The position numbers and the translations under genes are program-made. From Dastarcus helophoroides (Eukaryota > Arthropoda > Insecta > Coleoptera > Bothrideridae), in the NCBI GenBank assembly GCA_028583605.1, contig CM053337.1:26770162-26834161 (forward strand): a stretch of DNA of 64,000 nt, read 5' to 3'. The notes under the pieces are model-generated. The model was given only the letters and a program-made list of their open reading frames with translations. It was not told the origin of the DNA and did no database searches. The number at the start of each line of letters is the position of its first letter. Position 1 is the stretch's first letter. Shown in pieces: positions 21,488 to 33,289 of this stretch.

Positions 21488-23984
21488 AAAATCAAATGTA
21501 GTTTAACGACGTTTTCTTGGTTGCTATTTTGAGTTTTAGTTTCTATGAAATAAAAATTTTCGTTATATTTCTTCTGTTAATTTTTGGTCTAAATGAAATT
21601 TTTCAATTTAATGTCGAAATTTGATAAAAGATCTAAAAATTTCAATTACAAAAGAACTGCCCTATTTGGAAAATTTAAAGTATTGAAATTTTGACTTTCA
21701 AATATAAACTTAAACTTAAGTTTGAAAAATTAAATTTAAAAATCGGAAAATCTAGAACAAAATGAAAGATGTCGTGTAAAAAGATGATATTTTGTCCTTT
21801 TAATTGAAATTTCGAGAAAAATCTTTGAGAATGAAAACATTTTCCAATTGGTTTCTAACTATAGTTTATTTATTTTTGTTAAATTTGACTTATTTTAAAT
21901 ATTGATTTCAACTTTTTTAAAACGTTGCCTTTTTTCTAATTTCGACTTAAAAATTTCGACTTTTTTGTCAAAATTTTTACATTTTGTGCAGGAATTTCGA
22001 CTCCTTTAAAAAATTGTAATCTTTTATAAACTTTGACTTTTTAAAAATGTTGTATTTATAGACGATATTTCGAATTTAAAATAAAATAGAATTGGGAAAA
22101 ATATTTTTTTCGAGATAAACCACTAATTTTTTATTAGGAAATAATTTCTTTAGTTTGAGTTGAAACATATCTTTAAAATTTAAATTAAAGTGAAAGCATT
22201 TTTTTAGAAATCTAGAAATGCTGTAGATATTGAAAATGTTTAGATAAGTCTTGGAAATTAATCTTTAAAATCAATAAATTCAAAATTTTAAAAAAAACAG
22301 TTGACAAAAAATAAAATTTTTTGGTATTAAAAGATGAAATTTGAATTGTTAAGTCCATATTTCAAAAAATATATTGAGAATTCGAAAAGAAAATACTTTT
22401 GCAATTTTTTTTTAAATTTGAATGGTCGACTTCCAACTGAAAATTTCAATTATATATTTAAAATTGAAGTACTGACATTTTGCGAAGACCGTTAAAAAAT
22501 AAAAAAAATGTAATACAAAGATGAAATTTTAACAACTAACTCGAAATTTTGAGAAATCTTTTCGAAATTTAGAAAATAGGTAACATACAGTCATATACAG
22601 ATATAATGTCATTAATTGTAAATTCAGAAAGCTTGATAAAAAGAGAGAATTTAATTAAAAAATCGAATTTTTAAATGGGAGAAATCAACTCATAATTCTT
22701 CCTTTATCTGGTATTGCTGATTGTAAAAAATTCATTTACGACTTTATAGATCAACGTAGACTGTCCAGAGCCACAAATGAACAAAACATTTTTAAGTTAT
22801 TATTTCTCTGCATAATTATTTATATTTCACATATTTGAAGGTAATATGAAAATAATTGCATCTATTTTTACTTTTTTGTTATTCGTTAATCAACAAGTAT
22901 TATAAAAAGTAAAACCAAAATTCCAAAGAATAATCGAGGGTTAAATTTTATTGTAGAAATATAATTCCTCTAACACAAACTAAAACACGAATCCTATAAA
23001 ATAAATGACGATGTGACCTATCCACAAAATTATCAGTGAATATTTTATTCAAATAATGTTCTTACTATGAAATACTCTAACGAGGGCTAAAGTTGGAATA
23101 GGTACGAAGATACTACCCAAGTGCCGAATTCAAAACCTAACTTTTTTTTATTTTAAAGTTAATATTTTAAAAAGGAGTATGTTTCAAGTTCAACCTAAAA
23201 AGTTTTAGAAAGAGTCGAAATTTAAAAGAGTTTTGCAGTTTAAAATCTTAACAGAAATTAGAAAAAACTTCAAAACGAAATGTTGGCTTTATTTTTGAAA
23301 TTAGGATATTTAAATAGAAATTTGGAGAAACACTTTTTCGGACATTTTGAAAGTTTCTTTCCGGAATTTTCACTTTATTCTCAAATTTAAATACAAAATT
23401 TTAGGGAACACTTTATAGAAATTCAAAAGTTTGTTTTGGCCTTTAATCCTCCATCTCAGTTTCAGTTTAGAAATTTTAATTTTAAATATGAATTTTTAAC
23501 TTTAAACTCCTTTCGATAACGATATTTTTTATTAATAATAGTTTTTTCTCCATGTTTTATTTGACATTTTTACGCTACTACCAAATTTTTAATTGTAAAG
23601 TTATAGTTTTAAAAAAAATATTAAGACAATCCAAATTTAGCGCATGCTATTTTAAAAAGAAGCTCGAGATTTGTAAAAATAATGTTTACAATCATGCAAT
23701 TAGGATTTTTTTAAATTTGATTTATAAAAGAAAGTTTCAACTTCGAAACTCTAAATAAAAAATATGCAAATTCGAGGAAGGTCAAAATTTTGAATGAAAA
23801 AATCGAAAAGTTGAAGTCTTTTCCCAATGTTTTAGCAAAAATGTTTTAAGAAAAAAGTTGGAAATTTTTTTAAAGTTGTTTCGTTTTTATTTAGTTTCAA
23901 TATTTTGAGATTTCTCTCGAAATTTTGAGCAATAGGAAATGAAAGAAAAATTTAAATTATTTCTTAAAATGTCAGCATTTGTTC
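21488..23984. repeat. Mixed AT-rich degenerate arrays; no gene
   Basis: Alternating T-rich and A-rich periodic sequence with a less periodic stretch near 22570-23130. No terminal repeats or coding motifs recognised. Confidence 0.5.
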
Positions 23985-23988
23985 TTAA

Positions 23989-24567
23989 CCCGCCGATGAG
24001 CGCGCGCGGTCTCTCAGACCGCACTTATATTTATTATTTTATATTTCAATAATTAGTTTGCCAATGATGCTCATTTTTGGTTTAGCTGAGTTTTATAACA
24101 TCACAAATGTAATGGTTGATCAACTGATTAGTTATATGTCCATTTTTGTAATTTATAGCTATTTGCATTATGTGATACTGCGGGCGCCCACGCATGTTAA
24201 ATTGATTTGTCATTATAGTTCCTGATATAAATTGACTTTTGCTTGAAAATAAGGCTGTAGAGGATAATTCCAAACAAGTTTGGTCCAAATGAAACCTATT
24301 TTTGGACCCCAACCCTTAAATATAATATTATTGGAAATTTAGTTCCGTATTTCGTACAATAATTTGGCCTTTGTATTTGACTAAATTTTTTGCTTATAGG
24401 TTAAAGCAGTGCCTGATTTGTAATTTAATTTTATTAACAAATATACCAAGATACCATATTTTATCATAGAACCAAAAAAGGATAATAAATAACATTATTT
24501 ATAGATGCGGTCTCTGAGACCGCTCGCGCCTCATCGTGTTACAAAATATAGCGCCCCTACTCTAGGG
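23989..24567. mobile_element. piggyBac-type MITE, TTAA-flanked
   Basis: TTAA occurs at 23985-23988 and 24568-24571. The element starts CCCGCCGATGAG and ends with GGG; near both ends lie the inverted words GATGAG..GCGGTCT and a near-perfect palindrome GCGGTCTCTGAGACCGC (about 24509-24525; left version gcggtctctcagaccgc about 24007-24023). The right sub-terminal part carries about 28 extra bases outside the shared palindrome. TTAA duplications and CCC starts are typical of piggyBac elements. The 579-bp interior shows no transposase signature, though a 76-codon minus-strand frame (24082-24312) is open. Confidence 0.8.
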
Positions 24568-24599
24568 TTAAACGTGGAGGTTATTCTCAAACTTTGCTT

Positions 24600-25070
24600 T
24601 TTAAAGTCAAAATTAAAAATAAGTTGGGTATCCTCACTTCAAATTTAAAACTGGAAAAACATCGAAATTTTTGAAAAAAATCTGAAATATTTCTAAAACT
24701 GCTCTCTTTATTTCGTTGGAATTTCGACTCTTTCTTTTCCAACTAAATTTAGTCTCTATGTTTTAAAGTCGAACTGGTTTTTAAAGCTTTTTAAAACTGC
24801 GTCTTGAAACTTTAGGAAATATTCAGAGTTTGGAAAAAATGTTTGGACAATTTTGGTAAATTAAATGGTTTATTCAAACTTGAAACTTCAACAAAAGAAT
24901 CTAGTCAAATTTTCAATTTTATGCAGACATTTTTGACTATAAACTCAAAGTGTACATAAGAAACTTCACAATATCTAAAAAAATATTATTCCCCCACATT
25001 TTAACTTAAACAGGGAAAGTACCAAATTCAAGCCAACATTTCGAGTTGAAAACGTAAGTGTTTAGAAATT
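24600..25070. repeat. AT-rich degenerate array
   Basis: Array-type sequence between the MITE and the solo LTR; no boundaries seen. Confidence 0.5.
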
Positions 25071-25075
25071 TATAT

Positions 25076-25421
25076 TGTAACAAGCTGTAGCTATAAAATT
25101 TGTATTAGTGATTGTTTAGGGTAAGGAACTCTCTGGAAACATTTGGGAAGCGGCCGCGAGAATGAATCATACGGCAGATAAGCGTTCTAGACTCTTCCCG
25201 CTTGTTCGAGGCCGATCTATACGGACATCCGTTCTAGAAACCGCAACGGTATAAATACGCGGTGGTCTTTTCCTTGAGTCAGTCAGTTAGCTAGTCAGAT
25301 AGTCAGATAATTAGATAGTCTGATAGTTAGGTGAATCATAATCGTATTATTCCGAAATAAATGTTAAATATAGGGTTTACAATTCACGAATTTTTAATTT
25401 TCGAACCGTTAACGCGCAACA
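25076..25421 (+). mobile_element. Solo Ty3/Gypsy LTR with ATAT duplication (346 bp)
   Basis: Begins TGTAACAAGCTG, ends CGCGCAACA, and is flanked by ATAT on both sides (25072-25075 and 25422-25425). It matches, in opposite orientation, the two LTRs at 50941-51214 and 55411-55742. Inside: TATAAATA at 25250-25257, a run of tagtcagat-type short repeats after the likely start site (25278-25330) and AATAAA at 25356-25361. No internal region is attached, so it is the product of LTR-LTR recombination. Confidence 0.9.
25250..25257 (+). promoter_or_regulatory. TATA box of the solo LTR
   Basis: TATAAATA. The same position is conserved as a TATA box in the related LTRs (reverse strand near 51100 and 55553; tatataa at 20514). 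It would set the start of the retrotransposon RNA. Confidence 0.6.
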
Positions 25422-25425
25422 ATAT

Positions 25426-25853
25426 TAAATAATTATTAATTATGAGCTGATCACCTGCTTGGATAAATTCTTGTGGAGACAGATTCATCAACGAAGTCAG
25501 CTCACAACGCATATAGGCAACTTAAAATATAATCGCATTGCAAACATTTTAGGTGGTTTTTTTAAAGCCTATTTTCATCACCTCAGAGGCTAAATTTTAA
25601 AAAACCGTCTCTTAGTGTTCACCTACCTATTACGGGAACATACACGTGTTTCATATTCCTAGACCCATCACTCAAAGCTGTACGTTTTCTGTTGGCCATT
25701 ACTTACAGATTTATTAAGTAGATAGAGAAAATCGTAAAATGTCTGTTCGCTCTAGGGATTCTAGGGAATATATAGAGCAAACATTTTTATTACTTAGTAA
25801 TGATAATGTTCTCCTTTTTTTGGTGGAACGAACTGGTCCTTGGTTATCAATAA
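25426..25853. other. No gene recognised
   Basis: Unremarkable sequence between the solo LTR and the hairpin element. Confidence 0.5.
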
Positions 25854-25874
25854 AAATTGAAATACAAATCTTGT

Positions 25875-26036
25875 CCTCTAAAACCTAGAAAAATTAAAAA
25901 CACAACAGAGGTTGCTCCAACGCGTTTCGGTAGCCAAGCTATCATCTTCAGAGAGATACTGATATCTAGCATCTCTCTGAAGATGATAGCTTGGCTAACG
26001 AAAAGCGTTAGAGCAACCTCTGTTGTGTTTTCTTTG
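25875..26036. mobile_element. Hairpin (foldback) element with about 20-bp flanking direct repeats, PLE-type ends
   Basis: Arms 25899-25957 and 25971-26029 are 59-bp inverted repeats with three mismatches and a 13-bp loop. On each strand an arm reads ctgaagatgatagcttggct followed shortly by cgaaa and gcaacctctgttgtg, the style of PLE terminal sequence. The unit is bounded by direct repeats attgaaatacaaatcttgt and attgaaatacaaattttgt (about 25855-25874 and 26038-26057), differing at one base. It lies directly upstream of the long PLE at 26072. It could be two PLE termini in head-to-head arrangement. Confidence 0.75.
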
Positions 26037-26077
26037 AAATTGAAATACAAATTTTGTATTTCAATGTTCTTGATATG

Positions 26078-26524
26078 ATAACGAAGGCTTCCACGGCCAG
26101 AGTCAGTACAGGACTGAAACACAAGATGAAATTCGAATCCCTAAGTCCCAAGGTCAAAACTTATAGTTTAGTCTTAAAAACGGAGGTCAATTTGTCTTCC
26201 CGTCCACTATCGGATAACGAACATGCCATTTTATCTAAAGGACTGAATTTTGCTGTCGCCCCAAGAAAAATTCCAACTGAGGAAGTAATCAGCGCAGTAG
26301 AGTCTTCCATCAGAACTCTCCCCAAGGAGGCAGTAGTTCCTATTCGTTTTCAAATTACAAAAACACTAAAACATGCCAAACCACCAAAGTCCAACATTTC
26401 TAGAGAAGAAAGATGTGCCCTTAAAACCCTAAAAACAGATTCTGCAATCACTATTCTCTGGGCTAATAAAGATAATGCAACTTGGATAATTTCTAGAATG
26501 TATCCGAAACTAACGTTCTGTTGA
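26078..26524 (+). pseudogene. PLE protein, N-terminal region
   Basis: The frame contains ILSKGLNFAVAPRKIPTEEV, SREERCALKTLKTDSAI and WANKDNATWIIS. PLE proteins normally have LLSKGLNF..P..IP, then NLT..E..AL..L..D..I and a PADKGNA motif. Here the last motif is altered (ANKDNA). A stop at 26522 ends the frame; an overlapping frame carries on from 26521 but is broken before the RT block. No secure start codon: the first Met at 26054 lies outside the element boundary. Confidence 0.8.
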
Positions 26525-26815
26525 ATGACGGATCCTATATTCCTCTTCCTCGGGACCCAACAAGCAAAATTGAACGCGAACTCAAATCCAAGCTAAAATC
26601 CTCAAATTTTTCCGCAGACACTCAGACATCTTGTTCCGACAGAAACCAAACCATCTCGTCTTTATGGTTTCCCCAAAATTCACAAGCCCAGTATTTCTTT
26701 TAGGCCCATAAATTCACCTATATACAATATCTCCAAATACGTATCTAACATCCTCAAGTCATATACCGGAAACACATCATCACACGTCCTTAATTCTAAA
26801 CACTTTGTCGAATTA

Positions 26816-27415
26816 TTGTCCGAATTAACCCTAGACCCCAACGACATACTGGTAAGTTTTGATGTCACTTCACTATTCACTAATGTTCCAGTTTCCGACT
26901 CCGTGACGATAATCCGTCAATTACTTTTAGGCAAAGAGAATGCAGATTCTCTAGCTGATTTAACTGAAATGTGCCTCACATGGACTTATTTTTCTTTCAA
27001 TGGCAGCTTCTATAAACAAGTTTCTGGCACCCCAATGGGTTCCCCCTTATCCCCAGTCGTAGCAAATATTTTCATGGAATCTTTTGAAAACAATGCGTTG
27101 GAAACTGCGGATTTAACACCCAAAGTTTGGCTTCGTTATGTATGTGACACATTTATTGTATGGCTACATGGCAAGGATTCACTAAATTTATTTTTGGAAC
27201 ACCTAAACAGTTTACATTCTTCCATTAGCTTCACTATGGAAATCGAAAACAGCGGTTCTCTTCCTTTTCTTGACGTACTGGTCACCCGTTTACCAAATGG
27301 TCGCGTTTCTCATTCCGTTTATCGAAAACCCACCCATACTAATCATTATTTGCATGTAGAGTCCCATTATCACCCTTCCCAAAAACGTTCTGTCATAAAT
27401 TCATGGGTTTCATGA
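26816..27415 (+). pseudogene. PLE reverse transcriptase domain with altered active site
   Basis: Contains LVSFDVTSLFTNVPV (first catalytic Asp present), KQVSGTPMGSPLSPVVANIF, the catalytic box and LPFLDVLVTRLPNG plus SVYRKPTHTNHYLH, all in PLE order. The catalytic YVDD box reads YVCD: the codon at 27143-27145 is TGT (Cys) where Asp is expected. That change alone should abolish polymerisation. A stop at 27413-27415 separates it from the endonuclease part. PLE RTs are related to telomerase and use target DNA ends as primers. Confidence 0.88.
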
Positions 27416-27562
27416 GCTGTAACAATTTCACAACCGATAAATCTTTCAGACGAGTTAAACAAAATTCGTTTAAACCTCCGCAACAACGGTTACAAATCGC
27501 ACGTCATTGAAAGTGTCATTAAACGACATCTTCAACTTACCCCTCGTCCTTCACAAAATTCA

Positions 27563-28019
27563 ATGATTTCTTCTAAAGTATTTCTTCCTTATGTTGACGG
27601 AGTAACAGAGCAAATCGGAAAATTATTGAGAAAGTACAACATTAAACCCATTTTTTCATCATCCTCAAAGATCCAACAGCTCCTCCCATCTACCAAAGAT
27701 AAAATTTCATCCTTTTGTTCTAACGGTGTGTACAGGGTTCCTTGTTTTTGTGGTTCAGTTTACATCGGAGAAACGGGGCTATCATTTAAGACGCAAATAT
27801 CCGAGCACCAAAGATGTCTTAGGTCGGTCTGGTTTATTTTTGCATTTAGCCATTGCGGAACATCAACATGAGACCGAACATAAGATTCTCTTTGATAATA
27901 TTTCAATCATATCCAATATTCCCAATTATTATAATATTAAGATACGCGAGGCCATTGAAATCCAAAAATTCCCCAAAAACATCAACAGAGACGACGGTTA
28001 CATACTTTCCTCCATCTGA
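27563..28019 (+). pseudogene. PLE GIY-YIG endonuclease domain, frameshifted
   Basis: Frame one (27563-27871) ends with NGVYRVPCFCGSVYIGETG and KTQISEHQRCLR, the GVY...YIG core with CxC and EH motifs of PLE endonucleases; the usual catalytic Arg after YIGETG (TRI) is Gln here (TQI). Near 27830 the frame shifts to 27726-28019, which gives GRSGLFLHLAIAEHQHETEH, then IREAIEIQKFPKNINRDDG, the standard C-terminal region. This domain would nick the target for insertion. Confidence 0.85.
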
Positions 28020-28336
28020 AAACCAACCATCGGAAATCTTTGGGAATGAACGCTCAGACGAATGGTATATAAAGTTTCCCTTTCTCTCTTTCCTTTTAGA
28101 AGAGTTTAGCCACTGGTATGGTGGACATATTGAATTACCGTGCTCTGATGTTTTGAAATTGGCCTTTTCATTCTTTCATTTTTGCATACTCCCTTATATT
28201 TCTCTTTTCATTTATTGTTTCTTTTCTTTGTTCCTGAAGAAGCCCCCTACGATGGTGGGCAAAACGTCGAACACTTTTAGTAATTCTTTGACACGGTCCA
28301 ATCCCGGAAGAAGTATATCCTGTATTTAATGTTCTT

Positions 28337-29831
28337 AATTATTTGATATGGTAAAAGTGAAATTCCTAGCACTGAATCAAAATACATAGATTTGGGGGAC
28401 TGTGAAATATGAAATTAATTTTATTCCGGACAAATGAAATGAATACATGTCGGCCGAACTTTAGGTTTCGGTTGTCGCACCCGACACATACGTTCTCGCT
28501 GAAACCCATCCCTGATAAATTCCCAGATAAACGGAGGGGTGCGTTATATTGCAGTAATATTGTGGTAATTACGGTTACCCAGATCATGTTTTACCATTTC
28601 ACGGGCCGTTTGGTAATATGACATGAAAAGTATCTACCCTCGTTTGTTAGGTTGCCACCGTTGTTTTCGGATTATCTCCACCAGATATGGGAATATTTAA
28701 CCTACTGTTGGCTTCATGTAAACCTGTTCGAGTCGTCCTTAGGGTTGTAAATAGAAAAAAATGTATATATTTTCTACTCAGTTTCTATATTTTAACATCC
28801 GTTGGAAATTCTCTTTAGTGCTGAATATTTCGCATGACAAAGCAATTACGCAATAGACAGTTTTATGTCAATAAAAGGTGGCGTTTTAATGAAACTCCAT
28901 AAAATGACTTGCAAACTTCTTTTATTATCTTCCCTATTACTTTATCGCAGAGGCTCCCGCAGGTAGGGCGCCGTCTTATCCTCGACATTTTAATAAACTC
29001 GAAGACTTTCCTCGAGCAGTGCGGGGCCTTTTCCTTAATTTCCCGGCTTGGTTTGCTGATTGAAATATTTGTGAGACCTAAATCTAGCATCTGTGCTTTA
29101 TTATTTGATTATAAAATAAATTTCTGGACCGAAAGCCGGGTTTCTCCTTTATGAAAACAAATTCATCATTTCGAACTAAAAGGGGAAAATCCTCGGCTTT
29201 CGCTCGTTGTCGAATTGGAGTTTGCGTCGGTATTCGAAGAGTGAATAATAATAATAACGCGCACAACGCGAATGATTTAATGTCGAAAACTCATTTTAAA
29301 CGAACATCAATTAAAATTATATCTGCTGATGGCAAAGTAAAATCAATTACTATGAAATTGCCGTTTGTAACATTTTTTCACCAAATCCATAGGTTTGAAA
29401 TTGGCTTTCAGAATAAAATATAACATAGTCGTTTAGCTCTGTGCAAAAACGAATAACAAAGCAATTTCCATTTGATATAATTTTTACGTTATATATCGTT
29501 ATTTGCATTTTCAAAATTTATTGTTGCCGGATACATTTAAACCTAAAGGGAAAACGCTTTAATAACATATTGATTTTTAGAATGATAATTATTAAAAAAT
29601 TTAAATTAATGTTTTTGTAATGATTTTGTACAGGCTATTAAATTGAGTTAGGTAGATCAGAAATGTTTAATTACCACATGCAATTTTCAAAATTAATCCC
29701 TCAACACAAAGCTTTCAAATAATTACCTACCAACTTTTTATACTGAAATTTAGCTAATGCAAAAAAATAGAGAGGGTGAATTTTTTCGATGTCTATCATG
29801 TTCAGGTGGAGAAAAATAGCAGCGTTAATGG
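28337..29831. other. No gene recognised
   Basis: About 1.5 kb with more balanced composition than its surroundings. Several open frames overlap on both strands (28363-28621, 28863-29154, 29151-29423) but none carries a motif or splice pattern I can support. Confidence 0.4.
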
Positions 29832-29839
29832 GCCTAACA

Positions 29840-32800
29840 CAGAAGTCGGCAAACTTTTAAACCGAAAGAGCCAGCCGTAATAAAAAAATTGATTTCATGG
29901 ATTTTAAAGAGCCACACATTTTTATTTCTGATTTTACATTTTATTTCAAATTTAAATCTGATAAATCAAACAAAATATGGGAAAGAGAGGGACCCCTTTG
30001 ACTCATGTACTCAAACGAAAACATATTCAGCCCAAAAGACCTTTTATATATCTCAAAATTTAGACCTTTACTTCAAAATTTGCCTTTTTTTCCGCAATTT
30101 CGACTTTTTTAACTCTTCTCTATTAGTCTTTTTTTCTAATATCGATTTTGTTCCTAAAATTAACCTTTTACCCCAAATCTTCCATTCTTTTCAAAACTCG
30201 ACAATTTGTGAAAATGTTTTCCGTTTTCTAATTCGACTTACTGGAAGATTTGACTTATTTCTTCTTACTACTACTTACTTAATTCTACTTTTTCTTTTTT
30301 ATGATCGATTTTGTTCCTAAAATTAAACTTTTACCCCAAATCTTGCATTGTTTTCAAAACTCGACAATTGGTAAAAATGTTCACCTTGTTCTAATTCGAC
30401 TTAGTGAAAGATTTGACTTATTTCTCAAAAATTTATTTTTTGTTAATTTTTTTAATAATAAAAGTAAAACTTGGAAGTAATTGGGGATACTGAGCAAAAT
30501 AGTTTTTGAAGATTTCTACCTTTTTTTCAAAGCTTTCTTTTTTCGAAATTTAGATATATTCTTAGATTTCACTTTTCTCCAAAATTATATTTTTTCTACT
30601 TTGTTCTAAATTGCGGCTTTTTTCTAGAATTTTCTACATTTTTTTTTAAATTCGTTCTTTTAATATATTTCGGCATGTTCCTCAAATTTGACTTTTACTA
30701 AACATTTAAACTTTTATTTATTTTCTAGAAATTCGGAGTTGCTTCGCAAAATTCGGTATTTTTTTCGAAATTTCAACTTTTTAAATTTGACATATTATTG
30801 CTTTTGTAAATTGCGATTTTTTTGAAAAAATTTGTCTACATATTTTCAAAATGTTTGACTTAATTTTAACCTTCAACACTTCAACACTTGTCTTCGAATT
30901 TCTATATTCTTTTTAAAATTTGTTCTTTTTCCAAATTAAGCCATTTTGCCCAAATATTGACTTTTACTTAACATTTACACTTTTATTTATTTTCTATAAA
31001 TTTGAACTTGTTTTGCAAAATTTGGTTTTTTTACAAATTTTGGCTTTTAAAGTTGGACATTTTATTGCTTCTGCAAGCTGCGATTTTTTTAACGAAATTT
31101 GTCAATTTTCAAAATGTTTGACTTAATCCCAAACTTAGATTTATTTCTTGAAACTTAACCTTTCTTTAAAGTTCAACATTTTTCTCAAAACTGGAAGTTG
31201 TATCTACATTGTCTTTTCTTTCGAATTTATTTTACCAATTTTATCAAAATTCGAATTTATTTGAACATTTGGCGTTTTTTTTTAATTCGTCTTGTTTTGA
31301 AATTTGAGATTTATTCTCAAAATTTGTCTTTCTCTGGAAAAATGCAGATTTTCTTCTTCTCTGAAAAACTTCGAGTTTTTTCAATTTCTCTTTTCAAGAT
31401 TTTGCAATTTTTCGCAAAATTCTAATTTGTCTAGAAATTTCAGGTTTCATATTTGTTCTGGGTTTCAATCTTTTGTCGAAACTGGACATTTTTTTAAATT
31501 CTACCTTTTTTGAGAACTTTTAACAAAATTATTATTTTCGAAATGTGTTTTTTTCGAAAATCGGTTTTTTCTGGATATTTCAACTTTTATTTCAAACTAA
31601 ATTCATCTATTTTCAAATCTCAAAATTTCATTTTTTTCTTAACATTTGACTCTCTCTGGGAAATTTTGATCTTCCTTTAAAATTCAATACTTTTCTCAAA
31701 AGTAGAACTTTTATCAATATTTTCTTTCCTTTTGAAATTATTTTACCAATTTCCCCAATATTCGATTTATCTAAAAATTTGGATTTTTTTTATTTATCTT
31801 GTTCTCGAAATTTTAATTTATTCTCAAATTTGACGTTTTTTTTTTAATTTTATCTTTTTTGAGAAGTTTTGAAAAATTTATATTTTTGAAATCTTTCTTA
31901 TTCAAAATTCGGTATTTACTGGAAATTTTAACTTTTATTTCAAACTAAATTGTCGGTTTTAAATCTCAAAATAAGATTTTTTTCTCAAAATTTGACTTTC
32001 TCTGGGAAATTTTCATCACTTTATAACATTCAATACTTTTCTTGAACCTGGAAGTTTTATGAACATTTTCTTTTTTTTTTTTCGAAATTATTTTACCAAT
32101 TTTCTTAAAATGCGAATTTATCAAAAAACTTGGATTTTTTAAATTGTCTTGCTGTCGAAATTTCAAATTTCTTCTCAAAATTTAAATTTTTCTAAAAAAT
32201 TTTAAAATTTTTGTCAAAATTTCGAGCTTTTCTTAAAATTTTGACTTTTTCCTTGAAATTATTCCGAAAATTTAACTTTTTTCTTCTTCGAAAAACTTCC
32301 ACTATTTTAAAATTGGACATTTTTTTAAGCTTCCAGTTTATTTTTACAATTTCTCTTTTTGACTGTTTTTTGTTTTTTTTTTTGTTTTTCTTTAAATTTC
32401 ATCCACTTGCAAAGGGCAACCCCATTATGCCTTCAAAGCACTGCGAGAAGGATGCGGAAACAAGAATAGATGGCGATGAACCGCTATCAAACAAGGATAG
32501 GTTGTAATTTTTGAGGAAAATTCCATTTTACAGTTTTTCAAAGAATTCAAATTTGTCTAAAAATTTCAGTTTGTTCTGGTTTTCAATCGATTGTCGCAAT
32601 TCATTGTATTTTTTTTCTAAAATTTTACCTTTTTTTGAAAACTTAATAAATTCTTTTTTTTTTCGAAATCGCATTTTTGTCAGTTTTTTCGAGATCTCTT
32701 CCTTTTTCCCAATTTTTTCGAAGTTTCTTTCTTTTTCTCAATTTTTTCGAAATCTCTTCTTTTTTCTCAAAATTCGGCTTTTCCGGAAATTTCAGCTTTT

Positions 32801-33261
32801 ATTTGAACTTAGATGATATTTGCTGTTTCTGTAAATTAGGATTTTTTTCTCACGAAAGTAATCCAACTTTTTTTCACGAAATTTTAAACCTGTAGAAAAT
32901 ATAAAAATAAGAAAGTATAAATCATGAGTAAAATATTTTTAGAAATTTCAACTCCCCAAATTGGTCTTTTTCTAGATATTTTAAATTTTATCAGTTTTTT
33001 TCATAATGCTAATAAAAATCAAACAAAATTTTCAAAAAAATACTTCTCAAAATCATAATTTTTTTGTCAAAATTTAAGCAAAACGTAAAAATTCCTAAAA
33101 AAACATTTTTGGAAATTTCGACTTCTGTAGGTCACTTGTTTAAAGAGAATTCTCTGTGTTATTTTTTGTCTATTATTTATTTTTTAGGGGAATTGAAAGA
33201 GCCGCAACTGCCTTTTAAAAGAGCCGCATGCGGCTCGCGAGCCGCGGTTTGCTGACCCCTG
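29840..33261. mobile_element. hAT-type non-autonomous element filled with a T-rich array (3.4 kb)
   Basis: The left end CAGAAGTCGGCAAACTTTTA and the right end (reverse complement CAGGGGTCAGCAAACCGCGG) are matching hAT-type termini. The right sub-terminal region has the gcggctcgcgagccg palindrome and agagccgc words, and the left has agagccagccg. The flanks are GCCTAACA (29832-29839) and GCCTAACT (33262-33269), an 8-bp duplication with one change. The interior from about 30050 to 33170 is T-rich periodic sequence, apart from a distinct cassette at 32398-32524. No transposase remains. Confidence 0.85.
32398..32524 (+). repeat. Interspersed cassette, copy A
   Basis: A GC-richer block within the T-rich array: cccattatgccttcaaagca followed by gatgaaccgct and ggataggttgtaatttttga. 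A second copy lies at 33533-33655, outside the hAT element. Function unknown. Confidence 0.7.
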
Positions 33262-33289
33262 GCCTAACTTAATGAATCCCTTTGATTTT

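Larger units (their letters stand above)
26072..28327 (+). mobile_element. Penelope-like element with GIY-YIG endonuclease, near full-length, decayed
   Basis: Bounded by the 9-bp direct repeat AATGTTCTT (26063-26071, 28328-28336). It carries the PLE protein in several frames (26078-26524, 26816-27415, 27563-28019) and a 3' tail ending in tatatcctgta. The 36 bases at 26078-26113 are the reverse complement, with one mismatch, of the 3' terminus of the sister copy at 20433-20468. The family therefore has terminal inverted repeats, and this copy lost the last part of its 3' tail. A tail motif ctgaagaagccccctacgat followed by a hairpin and aaacgtcg is shared by the copies. Confidence 0.85.

Noticed and set aside
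25847..26122. Open frames on both strands with almost the same peptide
   Set aside because: The two strands read similarly because the region is a near-perfect palindrome; this is not evidence for coding.
28337..29423. Possible host exon in the more balanced stretch
   Set aside because: Open frames overlap on both strands, no recognisable domain, no convincing splice arrangement; not enough to call a gene.
30920..32895. Many plus-strand open frames rich in Phe, Leu, Ser and Lys, resembling membrane proteins
   Set aside because: They arise from the T-rich array: overlapping frames look alike, have no conserved motif and lie within a non-coding hAT-type element.
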